A DNA stretch of 64,000 nucleotides, taken from the NCBI GenBank assembly GCA_035235625.1, contig CP141140.1:54183351-54247350 (forward strand), read 5' to 3'. Below the pieces are notes generated by a model, which had not been told where the DNA came from, searched no databases, and worked only from the letters and a program-made list of their open reading frames with translations. This stretch comes from Saururus chinensis (taxonomy: Eukaryota > Streptophyta > Magnoliopsida > Piperales > Saururaceae). Of the stretch, positions 1-10,958 are shown piece by piece; the first letter of the stretch is position 1, and every line of letters begins with the position of its first letter. Position numbers and translations under genes: made by a program.

Positions 1-280
1 CATGTGGAACCCCTCAGCCACTATACATGGTTGGCCAGTCTTTCCGACTCCCATCTTGTGCAGTGGATCTGCTAAATTGATTTGAGTCAACCCATCTCCT
101 ATCTCTCCTACAAGGAAGACGGTGAGCACATGGATTGTAATGTTGATGGAGTGACAAAGGGTTCAAAGCCAACGAGGGCTCAAGAATAATAACGTCGCAA
201 ATACCGAGGCAAACTGCACGTATTGCGTCAAGAGACGAATTAACGAGGTAATGATCGATGATGTTAAACCTCACTACCAA
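1..280. other. Unresolved left edge
   Basis: No gene, RNA or repeat boundary is recognisable here. The open frame on the minus strand at 14-331 has no recognisable domain and runs into the repeat that begins near 281, so it is not taken as coding. Confidence 0.4.
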
Positions 281-900
281 ACCCACAGGAAAAATATTAA
301 ACCCCGCTGCCAAATTAACCCACAGTACCACAAATCAAGGACTATGGGGCATACAGTGGGTTTGGCAGTTGGATTATTACTGGAGGAATAGCACCGCTCT
401 TACCAACAACCCACTACCCCCCAGACCCCACCTCTGTCTTTGCCTCTGATCAGCCCGGCCCAGCCTCAAGCTCCTCCTCCTATGCCTCCTCTTCTTCCTC
501 ATTCTCAGCATCCATTGAGACTTGTGAACAAATCATGGGAGCCTTTTCTTTCTTTACAAGATTCTATCATGCATAAAAAATGAACCTAACAAAACTCGAA
601 ATTCCATTAATTATGGCTTTCCCCTTTAAGTGTGAAACAGTTGACAAAATTCCTTCTCTTCCACCTTCTCTTTCTCCTCAACCTCATTCTTATTGTTTAC
701 CCAGTTGACATTGACACTTAATAGGAAGCTGTGAGCTGTCAACTGTCAGTTGAATCTTATTGTTGTAGAGTAAAATAGGTGAACCACCGTTAATAGTAGA
801 GTAAAAGCTGTTAATAGTAGAGTAAAAGCCGTTAATAGAAGAAAGAGTTTTGTGATGGAAACAAAACAAAATTAATATTAATAACTATATTTAAAAAATA
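281..900 (+). repeat. Dispersed ~1 kb repeat, copy 1
   Basis: First of three related copies (others at 2889 and 6118). Shared landmarks, in order, are a block around CAAATCAAGGACTATGGGGC, a proline-codon-like CCT-rich stretch, AACTGTCAGTTGAATC, and a run ending near AAAGAGTTTTG. This copy lacks the right-hand third that the other two share. Short open frames inside it are not conserved between copies, so it is treated as non-coding repeat DNA. The family was not identified. Confidence 0.65.
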
Positions 901-2435
901 ATAATTTTTTTATTAAATGTTGAAACCTACAGAGAATAGAAAATAAGTTTATAATATTCTTTTTTAAGTGCCAAACTAGTTAAACTGAACAAAATAGAGC
1001 CATTAGTATAGAATTTTATTTTTTTTTGCCAAATAGAGCTAATAATGTGTGAAACGGAGTGAGTAGCATTTTCAAGGGACTTGGTTCCTTAGTAGCTTTT
1101 ATGATATTTTTTTGAAAGTTTGGTAATGCCAATCATAGAGGAGGCACATACAGATGAATTTTCTGCATGTGGGACATGAACCGTGCTATATATAGCTGAT
1201 TCATGTCGATGCACAAATACACTAATAATGTTTCTATTGGGACATTAATAGCTCCAATTGGGTTTTTTTGGGAGTATAAAAGTTACTTGTTTACCCAGTA
1301 TCTCCAGCTTAAACCTCTCATTATCCCCCAAGTTCCCTCAAACTTATAAATTCACACACATTTCCAAAAGCAAACATATACACATATATACACGTACACA
1401 GTTCACCAATCAGCAATTTTAATGGCAATAAAGGCCATTTTGTTTGAATCAAAACCATTATTGATCGCCCCAGTTTACCAACCGTTGGGCTTGTTGAGTG
1501 TTCTTGGAGGCTAAGAAGAACTAAACAGATCAAGAACAGTTCTGACGAAGACGAACTTGGAAAATACGATCAAGACATATGAGAGACCAAATGATGTAGA
1601 CCATTATTGGATAGATTCGAAACTTATTTAAAAGCAGAAAAGACAAAGACACCGGCATGCTAACCTTGCTGGTGATTCAGATCTGTTTACAAAAGAAGAG
1701 GAAGAAGGTGGGCTCCACGCAAATCTCATGTATCACATCAACTAGGCGTGGCTTGAAGATGGAAATACAGGAGGCCGATTTGGGATGCATTTAATCAAGG
1801 AAAATGTGTTTTTATCGGATTTCATCACGAAAATTTGTGATCTTGGTTCTATCATAGTATTTTGCCTCTATGTACTATACTACAACTCCTATGTACCTTT
1901 ACCACATATTTTTGCCTTGTGATCCTTATCAGGCCAGGTACATCCTTTAATCAAATTGGAAAAGTACTTGCATTTTTAGAAATGAGAAGAAAATCCGGTG
2001 TAGCTTCCCAACAATTGAAGAGGCAAAAAAAAAAACAATGATGGACCCAAAGGGGAGAGGTGGTAGGCAATGTGGGGACAACATTGTCATAAGGAGGAGA
2101 TGGGAGAAAGTAAAAAACAAAATTAATATTAATAGCTATATTTAAAAAATAATAATTTTTTATTAAATAGTCGATGATGTGTTATTGGAATTTTTTTTAA
2201 ACATAACCATTCTAAGGGCCACGTTGTAGATATGTCCACGTAATAATTCACACTTTTAGCTAATTTATATATATTTAAAAGTGAATAAATTAAGACATAA
2301 GTTTGAGTTTGTGTGAAAACCTCAATGTATATATATGTACAGTCATATGGTAGAACGGTTCTTCTATAGATACTTTATTGTGTTTGTAAGGTATAAAAAA
2401 AACAGTTTTCATGTAATAACCGATTGGCAGTCCAT
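901..2435. other. Intergenic stretch with one promoter-like segment
   Basis: Mostly AT-rich sequence. A ~70 bp AT-rich block near 856-925 recurs near 2105-2167. Sequence near 1050-1066 resembles the right end of a Stowaway-like MITE (GAAACGGAGTGAGTAG). A TATA-like CTATATATAG lies at 1186-1195, followed by a 30-codon open frame at 1422-1514 (plus strand, starting MAIKAILFESKPLL). That frame is too short to assign and may be chance or the remnant of a gene. Nothing else is recognisable. Confidence 0.35.
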
Positions 2436-2565
2436 GAAAATGTTGCAAGCAACCATGAAATAGTTGCATAAATATTTTGTAAAAGGGTGACATTAATACG
2501 CACCATGTCATTTATAAAAATATTGCAAGCAACTATGAAGTAGTTGCATAAATATTTTTTAGAAG
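2436..2565. repeat. Two-copy ~76 bp tandem duplication
   Basis: Two diverged copies of a segment containing TTGCAAGCAAC, then AGTTGCATAAATATTTT, begin about 76 bp apart, near 2436 and 2512. No function is apparent. Confidence 0.7.
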
Positions 2566-2566
2566 T

Positions 2567-2610
2567 GCTAATATGTGTCAGCGCATATACACCGGCAGGT
2601 GTATATTAGC
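2567..2610. other. Nested inverted repeat (hairpin)
   Basis: A core palindrome at 2586-2605 pairs TATACACC with GGTGTATA around a GGCA loop. It is flanked by an outer GCTAATAT...ATATTAGC pair at 2567-2574 and 2603-2610. The outer and inner arms overlap, so the structure is imperfect. It could be the end of a decayed foldback element. Confidence 0.6.
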
Positions 2611-2888
2611 CATGATATCAGGCACATATTGGCCGTGTGATTGAGATTGGGCAGCCGCAATAATAGGGGCAGAAAACCCACCTGCCCCCTTACGTTAGTA
2701 GATTAAGATCCACCGGCTGAGAAGTGCTGGGGTGTTTTTCAACAATTCTATATTTTAAAAATATTAGTATTTTAAAATTCATTTACAAATTTGGGTATTA
2801 TTATCACGCATAAGAAAACCCACATGAGTTGCCAAAAATAACCACACTGCCCCCCTCCTTCCTTTTCATCTCTACCTAGCAAACAGAA

Positions 2889-4030
2889 AAATATTAAACC
2901 TCACTGACAACAGGAAAAAATTAAACCCCACTGCCAAACCCACAGTACCACAAATCAAGGACTATGGGGCATACAGTGGGCTTGGCAATTGGATTATTAC
3001 TGGAGGAAAAGCACCGCTCTTACCAACAACCCACTGTTAGAAGTGGGAAAGTGGGCATGCAGATTGCTTAATTCGATCATTAAATATTTTAATAACATTT
3101 TTAATCACATACAAGGCAAAAGTACGAATATAACACCCACTACCCCCCAAACCCTACCTTTGCCTTTGCCTCTGATCAGCCCAGCCCAGCCTCAAGCTCC
3201 TATTCCTCCTCCTCTTCTTCCTCAGCATCCATTGAGACTTGCAAACCAATCACAGGAGCCAATTTTAGTTTTCCTTTTTTACAAGATTCTATTATAAAAA
3301 ATTATCCTAACAAAACTCAAACTTCCATTAATGATGACTCTCCTTTTTTAGTGTGAAAAGATAACAAACAACTAATAGCTCACGGCTGAGCGCATAGAGT
3401 TTGACAAAATTCCTTCTCTTCCACCTTCTTTTACTCCTCCTCAACCTCACTCTTATTGTTTACCCAGGTGATGTTGACACTTAATAGGAAGCTGTGAGCT
3501 GTCAACTGTCAGTTGAATCTTATTGTTGTAGGGTAAAATAGGTGAACCACCATTAATAGAAGTAGAGTACGTAAAAGAGGTGAGCCACCATTAGCAGAAG
3601 AAAGAGTTTTGTTCAGCGTTGGAAAAAATTTGAAATCTAAGTAAAATAAAACTCAGTGGTGATTACAGTAGTTGAAGATATTTATAGGTTCATTTTTAAG
3701 ATTGAAACTTGTCAATAATGAAAATCAAAATTTAAAATGGTTCTCATGGGCAGTTCATGGTAAGAAGAAGAAGAAGAATAGAGGAGTTGGAGGCCGGGCT
3801 ATGCTAAGAGCCGGAGCCTAGGTGAGTGGAAGAGCAAGGAGTTGTTGGTGGAGACAAAGCATAATTAGGAGAAGACAGAAGTTGGGTTTATGCTAGAAGG
3901 TGGAAGTTGTGTAAGGCCATTTATGATAATACCGAAAATGTCGTTAAATGCGTCTCTAATAGTCCTATCGTAATTGCTTATTAACGATATTTTCCTTTGC
4001 GTCACTAATATAAATTTTTTATGACGCTTT
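2889..4030 (+). repeat. Dispersed ~1 kb repeat, copy 2 (split by solo LTR)
   Basis: Second copy of the repeat at 281. It carries a private insertion of about 105 bp near 3030-3130, bounded by CCCACT on both sides. Beyond about 3900 it continues into CACTA-type subterminal motifs of the kind GCGTCTCTAATAG. It is broken at 4030 by a solo LTR and resumes at 5890 (after the duplicated GCTTT), running to about 6117. There it directly abuts copy 3, so copies 2 and 3 are a tandem duplication. Confidence 0.7.
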
Positions 4031-4746
4031 TGTGACAACCCGGTAATTAGGTAAGTTATACTATTGAAATTTTTATATATTATTAGAAAATTATTTTGAA
4101 TGTTGAACCTAAATGAATGTTGTAGAGCTCTAAAAACCAAACATAAAGGTTTTTGTAGCATTTGATTCGGAGGTAGTAACCGTATGTAGCGATCGTGAAA
4201 ACGCACATCACAAGCAGGCCCACGATGAAATTACGGCAAAACCTATCCTTGACTGGTCTTGTTTCGAAGGGCTCGTCGATACGAGTCCATCGGTACCAAG
4301 AACGTGTAATTCCAATTTATGGATAAAAAGTTATTTTAATTTTATGTTTGAAAATAAAAATAAAAAATATATATATTATATGTCGGCTGATGCAAGCGTT
4401 GCGTCAGCCAACGCTGACGCAGATACGCGCGCGACGCGGCGTTGCGCGGTTTGACCACGCGACAGGCCCGCGGTCCGCGTCGCGGGTCTTCGCCGTGAAG
4501 TACACCCGCACTGTGCACGGAACCGTGTGGCCCGCAACGCGGGCCGCGCGTCGGTTCCGTGCCCGCGCGACACACGGGACCCGCGTGTTGGGTCCCGTTG
4601 TTTCGCGAGGAACCGCGCGGGTTTCACGCACCACGCGCGGGTTCCACGTGCCACATGCGGTTCTGCGTGGCAGAACCACGCGGCGCGCATTGCCGCCGCA
4701 CGACACATGGCACATACGTGTCGTGCATCGCGCGGTTCGCAATTCC

Positions 4747-4753
4747 TATAAAT
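4747..4753 (+). promoter_or_regulatory. TATA box of family-A LTR
   Basis: TATAAAT just downstream of the CpG-rich block. The sister LTR at 50512 has TATAAATA in the same relative place (51176-51183), which supports a U3 promoter. No transcript evidence is available. Confidence 0.55.
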
Positions 4754-5714
4754 TTCCATCATTCTCTTCTTTCCTATTCACTTTTAAAACTTCTGACCCT
4801 TCTTTATGAGCCGTTTTAAGTCTGATTCAGCCCATTCAAAAAGTGTTTCTAACTAAATCGACGGTGCCGGACGCTGTGACGGGGCCAGATTTTCCATACA
4901 AGTCCTTTTCAGCCACAAACATTACACCCCAATTATAAGGTAGGCGGTCTTAAACTCTAACTCATGCTCTGCTTGTATGTTTGACTTTTTTATTTATTAG
5001 TATTTTTCCTTTATGCTCATGTGCTGGAGTTTTTCTTAAAATTGTTATACACGGGTTATGTTTTATTTACCCTGATTTGGGTCATGGTACTTGTATTTTC
5101 TAGATAATTCTGGAGTTAAATTTGGAATTATAATATTTTATCTGGATACCTACCGAGAAAATAATCGGTATGACGCGCGCATGGGTGTGGAGCATCATGG
5201 GAAAGCTCCTCACTTACTGAGCTTCCCATTGCCCCATGAGCATCGGGAGGAACGCCGTTTGGTATCGCGGCTCTGGAATTATCGTCATCGGACGAACCGA
5301 CATTTTCTGAAATTATTTCTGAATCTGTTATGTTTTTCTACAATTATTTTTGAATTCATTTTTGTAATACATTTTGTTTAGCAAAAGCTATTATCAATAT
5401 GAGTTTTCTGCTTAGCATCAAATTAGATCTTAATTCCACCTACTGAGTATAAACGTACTAACCCACCCCCAAATTGTGCAGGATTTACAACTAGAACGGT
5501 AGGAGACGAAAAGTAATCTAAACAAATTTTGTGTTAGTTGCTTTAGATATAATTTTTGTAAACCTTCCTCCGACTGTATATCAAGACATAATATGTCTCA
5601 ATTTTGTATAATTATTTGTTCTGCGCACAGTGATCCCAGGCATGTAAATATAAATTACTATGTTTCGTGACAACTATTAATTATTTTGGCTGTATAATTG
5701 CTCTGATGTTTAGT

Positions 5715-5718
<4 letters not shown>

Positions 5719-5765
<47 letters not shown>
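5719..5765. repeat. (AT)n microsatellite
   Basis: Pure AT dinucleotide run of about 47 bp inside the first family-A solo LTR. It is absent from the other two family-A LTRs at the corresponding place. Confidence 0.95.
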
Positions 5766-5766
<1 letters not shown>

Positions 5767-5922
5767 CATATTCTATTTTGTATTTTATATGCATTGACGA
5801 CCGTCATGTTCGGTCACAGGGATATAAATTTTCATGTATCGGACAAAGCCGTATTATATGGAATATGTTATAAAATGGCGGTCGCCACAGCTTTATAAAA
5901 CATTGTTAATAGTAAATTATTA

Positions 5923-6035
5923 CATCACACTAGTTGAACTTACACTTACTCTTATGACATATTCTTACGCTTATACTTTGAATCAGAGTATCGTATGCTT
6001 ACACATACAACATACATAAACACGAAGGAACTTAC
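5923..6035. repeat. ~113 bp fragment of another LTR inserted in repeat copy 2
   Basis: Repeat copy 3 reads continuously from GTAAATTATTA into TAAATGCTTCATG. In copy 2 these are separated by about 113 bp closely resembling parts of 11546-11745 in the solo LTR at 10959 (shared: TTGAACTTACACTTA, GCTTACACATACAACATACA). No terminal repeats or target duplication are visible, so it looks like filler DNA copied at a repaired break rather than a transposon insertion. Confidence 0.6.
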
Positions 6036-6117
6036 AAATGCTTTATGAAACATCTCTAATATAAAAAAATTTGAAAAAAATAATAAAAAAATAATATTAA
6101 CGACACTTCTTTGCCTT

Positions 6118-7130
6118 TGTCAACAACCCACTACCCCCCAAACCCTACCTTTGCCTTTGCCTCTGATCAGCCCGGCCCAGCCTCAAGCTCCTATTCCTCC
6201 TCCTCTTCTTCCTCAGTTGCGAACCAATCACAGGAGCCAATTTTAGTTTTCCTTTTTTACAAGATTCTATCATAAAAAATTATCCTTAACAAAACTCGAA
6301 CTTCCATTAATGATGGCTCTCCTTTTTTAGTGTGAAAAAATAACAAACAAATAGCTCACAGCTGATCGCATAGAGTTGACAAAATTCCATTCTCTTCCAT
6401 CTTCTTTTTCTCCTCCTCAACCTCACTCTTACTGTTTACCCAGGTGACGTTGACACTTAATAGGAAGCTGTGAACTGTCAACTGTCAGTTGAATCTTATT
6501 GTTGTAGGGTAATACAGGTGAGCCACCATTAATAGAAGTAGAGTACGTAAAAGGGGTGAGCCACCATTAGCAGACGAAAGAGTTTTGTTCAGCGTCGGAA
6601 AAAATTTGAAATCAAGTAAAATAAAACTCAGTGGTGATTATAGCAGTTGAAGATATTTATAGGTTCATTTTGAAGATTGATGTCAATAATGAAAATCAAA
6701 ATTTAAAATGGTTCTCATGGGCAGTTCATGGTCAGTCCCGCTAGATGTTGGGAAGGAAGGAAGAAGAAGAAGAAGAAGAAGAGTTGGAGGCGGGCTATGC
6801 TAAGAGCCAGAGCCTGGGTGAGTGGAAGAGCAAGGAGTGGAGACGAAGCATAATTAGGAGAAGGCAGAAGTTGGGTTTATGCTAGAAGGTGGAAGTTGTG
6901 TAAGGCCATTTATGATAATACCTAAAAGGTCGTTAAATGCATATCTAATAGTCTTATCGCAATTATTTATTAACAACACTTTCATTTGTGTCACTAATAT
7001 AAAATTTTTTTATGACGCTTTATAAAGCATTGTTAATGGTAAATTATTATAAATGCTTCATGAAACGTCACTAATTATAGAAAAATTGGAAAAAATATTA
7101 ACGACCCTTCTTTGTGCGTCGCTAAAAAGA
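6118..7130 (+). repeat. Dispersed ~1 kb repeat, copy 3
   Basis: Third copy, in direct tandem with copy 2. It begins part-way into the unit (CAACAACCCACTACCCCC) and runs on without the LTR or filler insertions found in copy 2. It gives the reference for the empty sites of both insertions. Confidence 0.7.
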
Positions 7131-7544
7131 AAAAATAAAAAATATTATTAACTATGCTTAAGGAAAAAATTAAAAAAAATACAAATGGTTACTAGCAACA
7201 CTTTTAAAAGTGAATAAGTAGGAGGCGGGATTTGGGGGAGGGGTACAAGAGTCCGGCACCCGTACAACGATAGAGGAAGGGGAGGGGGTAAGGGGCTCTG
7301 GACTCCGGCTAGAAGAGCCGAAGCCCCTTGTCCGCTTCCTCAGAGGAGGGAGGTTCCGGCCAACAAGTGAGGGTTGGAGGGAAAGGGATTTTGGAAGGAG
7401 GAGCCAGAGCCCCTCCTCCTTCAACTGGAGGAAGCGGAGGGGGGAGGGGCCTGCGGAAGAGGGGGGAGACGAGGGAGGGGGAGGGGCTCTGGCCGGAGCC
7501 CCTCCTATGACGAGAAGAGGAAGCAGGGGAGGGGACATGGGGTG

Positions 7545-9990
7545 GGGGGGAGCCTTAGGCAGGGGCAGCCGAACCAGCTGGTAATGCCAAGGCAGTGGGA
7601 AGAGCTGGGGTGGCAGTCGGAGCCATGGCGGAAGGTAGAGGCAAAGTAGGGGAGGCAGAAGAGTGGGGTGACCAGCCGCGGGGTGGGGAGCTGGAACCTT
7701 GGGGAGAGTTGGGACCACAGAGGAATCTAGGGCAGAGAGGATTGTGCAGTGGCATGGGGAAGAGGGACCCATGGTGGAGGGGAACTTTGTGGCGGGGGGA
7801 GAAGAGTAATGGGAATTGGGTACACAGGGAGGTGAGCCAGGGCGGAGGGGAGCCGGGGTGGCAAGTCGAGAAGGAGCAGCGGGGAAGGGGGTATAAATAC
7901 ACGCGGGCGAATTTCGCCCCCGCTGTTGAAAACTCCTAGCATGCACACCAAATTTCACGTGTGTGCTAGGTTTTTTTAGCGATGCGTCGTCACTATTTGT
8001 GACTCTTCTCATGAAACATCGCAAATAAAACCTCTTTTGCGACACTTCTTCACAAATACTCTATATTTGCGATGCATCCTTAAAAGCATCACAAGTATAC
8101 TTATATTTACAATGCTTATGAATAAGGTTCACAAAAATACAAGTATTTGTGTATTTGCGACGCTTATAAATAAGCGTCACAAAAATATAGGTATTTGTAA
8201 TACTTACAAGTGTTGCAAATATTATTATTTTAAAAAATAACTAAAATCTATCTCTCTTCTCCCTTTCTCTCTATTCTCTCCCCTCTCTCCACTTTGTATT
8301 CTCTCTCTCACTTCTCACTCTCTCCTCTATCTTTTCTCTGCTCCCTCTCTCTCTCCTCATACACTCTCTCTTCTCTCTCCTCTCTATCTCATACTCATCA
8401 GCATGAGCCCTGACTCTGACAAAGAGAGGTGAGAGAGTAGGGGAATTTAAATTTTTTGGGTTTTTTTATTATGTATTATATTTTAAAATTAATAAAAATA
8501 AAATAAAATAATATAAAATATATTAGCAACACATAGCAATATACATCGCTAATACCTACATACTCCTGTGCGTTACTAATACAATTTATTTTAATTTATT
8601 TTTTATTTTTAAAATATAATCTATAATTCAAAATTCAAAAAAATCATAATTAAATTCCTCCTCCTCTCTCTCTCTCTCTTCTCTTGTCTCTCCACTCTGT
8701 CTTCTCTCTCAGTCTCTCATCTCTCGCACCTCTCTCTCTCTCTTATCTCTCTCATCTCTCCATTGTCTCCCCTCTCTTCTCTTTCTCCTCTATCTCTCCA
8801 GCTCCCTTCTTCTCCCTCTCCTCCTCCTCTCTCTCACATGTGTTAGCATGAGCCCAGTCTCTGATGATGAGGTGAGAGAGTAGGAGAATTTACTTTTAAA
8901 ATTTTGGGCTTTTTTATTATATATGATATTTTAAAATTAATAAAAATAAAACAAAAAGTATTAGAAACACATAGGAATATGCAATGCTAATACTTGGGGT
9001 ATTATCGATGGGAGCCCGAGTGTGGGGGAAATCTAAAAAAAAGGGTGATGGTAGGGGGAGCCTTAGGCAGGGGCAGCTAGACCAACTAGTGGAGCCAAGG
9101 TCATGGTTGGTGGCGGTCGGAGCCATGGCAGCAGGTAGAGGCGGAGCAAGGGAGGCAGAGGAGAGGGGTAGCCAGCCGTGGGGTGGGGAGCCCAACCTTG
9201 GGGAGAGTCGGGGCCGCAGGGGAAGCTTGGGTGGAGGGAATTGTGAAGTGGCAGGGCAAAGGGGGAGCCACAACATAGGGGAATGCTATGGTGGGGGAAG
9301 AAGAGTAAAGGGAATCGGGGCAGGTGTGGAGACAAGCTATGGTGGCTGGGGGAGTTAGGGCAAAGTGGACATGGGGTAGCAAGTGGAAGAGCGGCGGCGA
9401 AGCATGCGAGGCATGTAGAAATGGTAGCCAGAGTAGCTGCAGGGAGTATAAATAAGGGCGGGTGAATTTTTCCTGCACGGTTGAAAACACTTGGCTCACA
9501 CGCAAAATTTTGCATGTGCGCAGGGTTTTTTTAGCGATGTTTCGTCACTATTTGTGACACTTCTTACAAAACATTACAAACACTCTACATTTGCAACACA
9601 TCCTTAAAAGCATAAAAAATATACTTATATTTACGACGCTTATGGATAAGCATCACAAAAATACAAGTATTTGTGTATTTGTGACGTTTATGAATAAGCG
9701 TAAAAAAAATATAAGTATTTGTAATGCTTACTCATAAGCATTGCAAATACTATTATTTTAAAAAATAACTAAAATTTCTCTCTCCCTCTTCTCTCTCCTC
9801 TCTCCACTCTAAATTCTCTCTCTCCTCTTTCCTCCCTCTCTCTCCACTCTTTCTCCTCTCTCTCACACTCACTCTGTCTCTCCTCACACACTCTCTTCTC
9901 CCTCCACTCTGTCTCCTCTCTCTCCACTCTGTCTCACATACATCAGTATGAGCCTGACTATGATGAGGAGAGGTGAGAGAGTAGGGGAAT
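7545..9990 (+). repeat. ~1.5 kb tandem duplication within the CACTA subterminal region
   Basis: A G-rich block starting GGGGGAGCCTTAGGCAGGGG at about 7549 recurs at about 9055. Each is followed by a TATAAATA-containing segment, then GGTTTTTTTAGCGATG, then GCGACGCTTA-type motifs, a CT-rich tract and GTGAGAGAGTAGGGGAATTT. The copies are clearly diverged. The long minus-strand open frame at 7170-8045 is C-rich low-complexity translation of the G-rich block and is not supported as a gene. Confidence 0.75.
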
Positions 9991-10958
9991 TTAATTTTAG
10001 TTTTTTTAGATTTTTTTATCATATATTATATTTTAAAATTGATAAAAATATAATAAAATAAAACGTATTAGTTACGCATATGAATATATGTCGTTAATAC
10101 CTACATATTTCTATGCGCCACTAATACAATTTATTTTAATTTATTTTTTTTATTTTTAAAATAAAATCTATAATAAAAAATTTAAATTAAGTTCATCCCC
10201 TCTTTCGTCTCTCTTTCTCTTCTCTTGTCTTTCTTCTCTCTCCACTGTCATCTCTCTCTCTCTCCTATCTCTCTCTCCATTTTGTCTCCTCTCCCTCTCT
10301 TCTCTTTCTCCTCTATCTCTCTCCCTCCTTCTCCCTCTCCTCCTTTCTCTCATGTGTGTCAGCATGAGCCTTGGCTTTGATGAGGAGAGGTAAGAAAGTA
10401 GGATAAATTAATTTTAATTTTTTAAGATTTTTTATTATATATAATATTTTAAAATTAATAAAAATAAAATAAAATAAAAGATATTAGCAATGCATAGGAA
10501 TATGCATCGTTAATAATTGAGGTATTAGCAATGAATATTCCTATGCGTCACTAATAAAGTTTATTTTAATTCTTTTTATTATTTCTAAAATATAATAGAT
10601 ATTAAAAAAATCCAAAAAATCTAAATTGAATTCCTCCCCTCTCTCTCTTTTCTCTTTCTCTTGTCTCTCACTCACATCAGTGTGAGCGCCAGCTCTACAA
10701 AGAGGTGAGAGAGTAGGGGAAATCTAAATTAAATTCCTCCCCTCTCTCTTCTCTCTCACTCTCTTATCTCTCTCCCCCTCTATCTCTCTTACTCTCTTCT
10801 CTCTCTTTCCCCCTTAATCTCTCTCTATCTCTCTCTGCCCTGTCTTCTCTCTCCTCTTTGTCCACTCTCTCTCCTCTCTCTCTTCTCTTTCTCCTGTCTC
10901 TCTCCTCCTCTCTCATGATTGTGAGCATGAGAATCGACTCTAAGGAGAGGTGAGAGAG
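8240..10958 (+). repeat. Array of CT-rich / GTGAGAGAGTAGGGG modules
   Basis: The same module recurs: a CT-rich tract, then CATCAGCATGAGCC or a close variant, then GAGGAGAGGTGAGAGAGTAGG, then AT-rich DNA with GCGATGCATA-like motifs. The GTGAGAGAGTAGG element (or a near match) occurs near 8430, 8870, 9973, 10390, 10704 and 10950. The last module is interrupted by the LTR at 10959 and continues at 15421. Modules near 16205 and 17470 are inverted, as expected for opposite arms of one element. Confidence 0.7.

Larger units (their letters stand above)
4031..5889 (+). mobile_element. Solo LTR, family A, copy 1 (1859 bp)
   Basis: Begins TGTGACAACCCGG and ends GGTCGCCACA, flanked by a perfect 5-bp target duplication GCTTT (4026-4030 and 5890-5894). 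The intact repeat copy at 6118 shows the uninterrupted site. It holds a CpG-dense GC-rich block (about 4410-4735), a TATA box, and the family-A block CTCGTCGATACGAG near 4272-4285. No gag, protease, integrase or reverse transcriptase sequence is present, so only the LTR remains after recombination. Confidence 0.88.

Noticed and set aside
4342..4819. Overlapping open frames on both strands
   Set aside because: They arise from the CpG-dense block of a solo LTR, which lacks stop codons by composition; the sister LTR block encodes nothing comparable.
1..7130. CACTA left terminus for the element ending at 17898
   Set aside because: I looked for CACTACAA-type ends and found none; similar words such as CACTACCCCCC in the repeats do not fit.
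7170..8045. 291-codon minus-strand open frame, the longest in the window
   Set aside because: It covers a G-rich CACTA spacer; the protein is proline/serine/leucine low complexity and the frame is not kept in the duplicate at 9055-9515.
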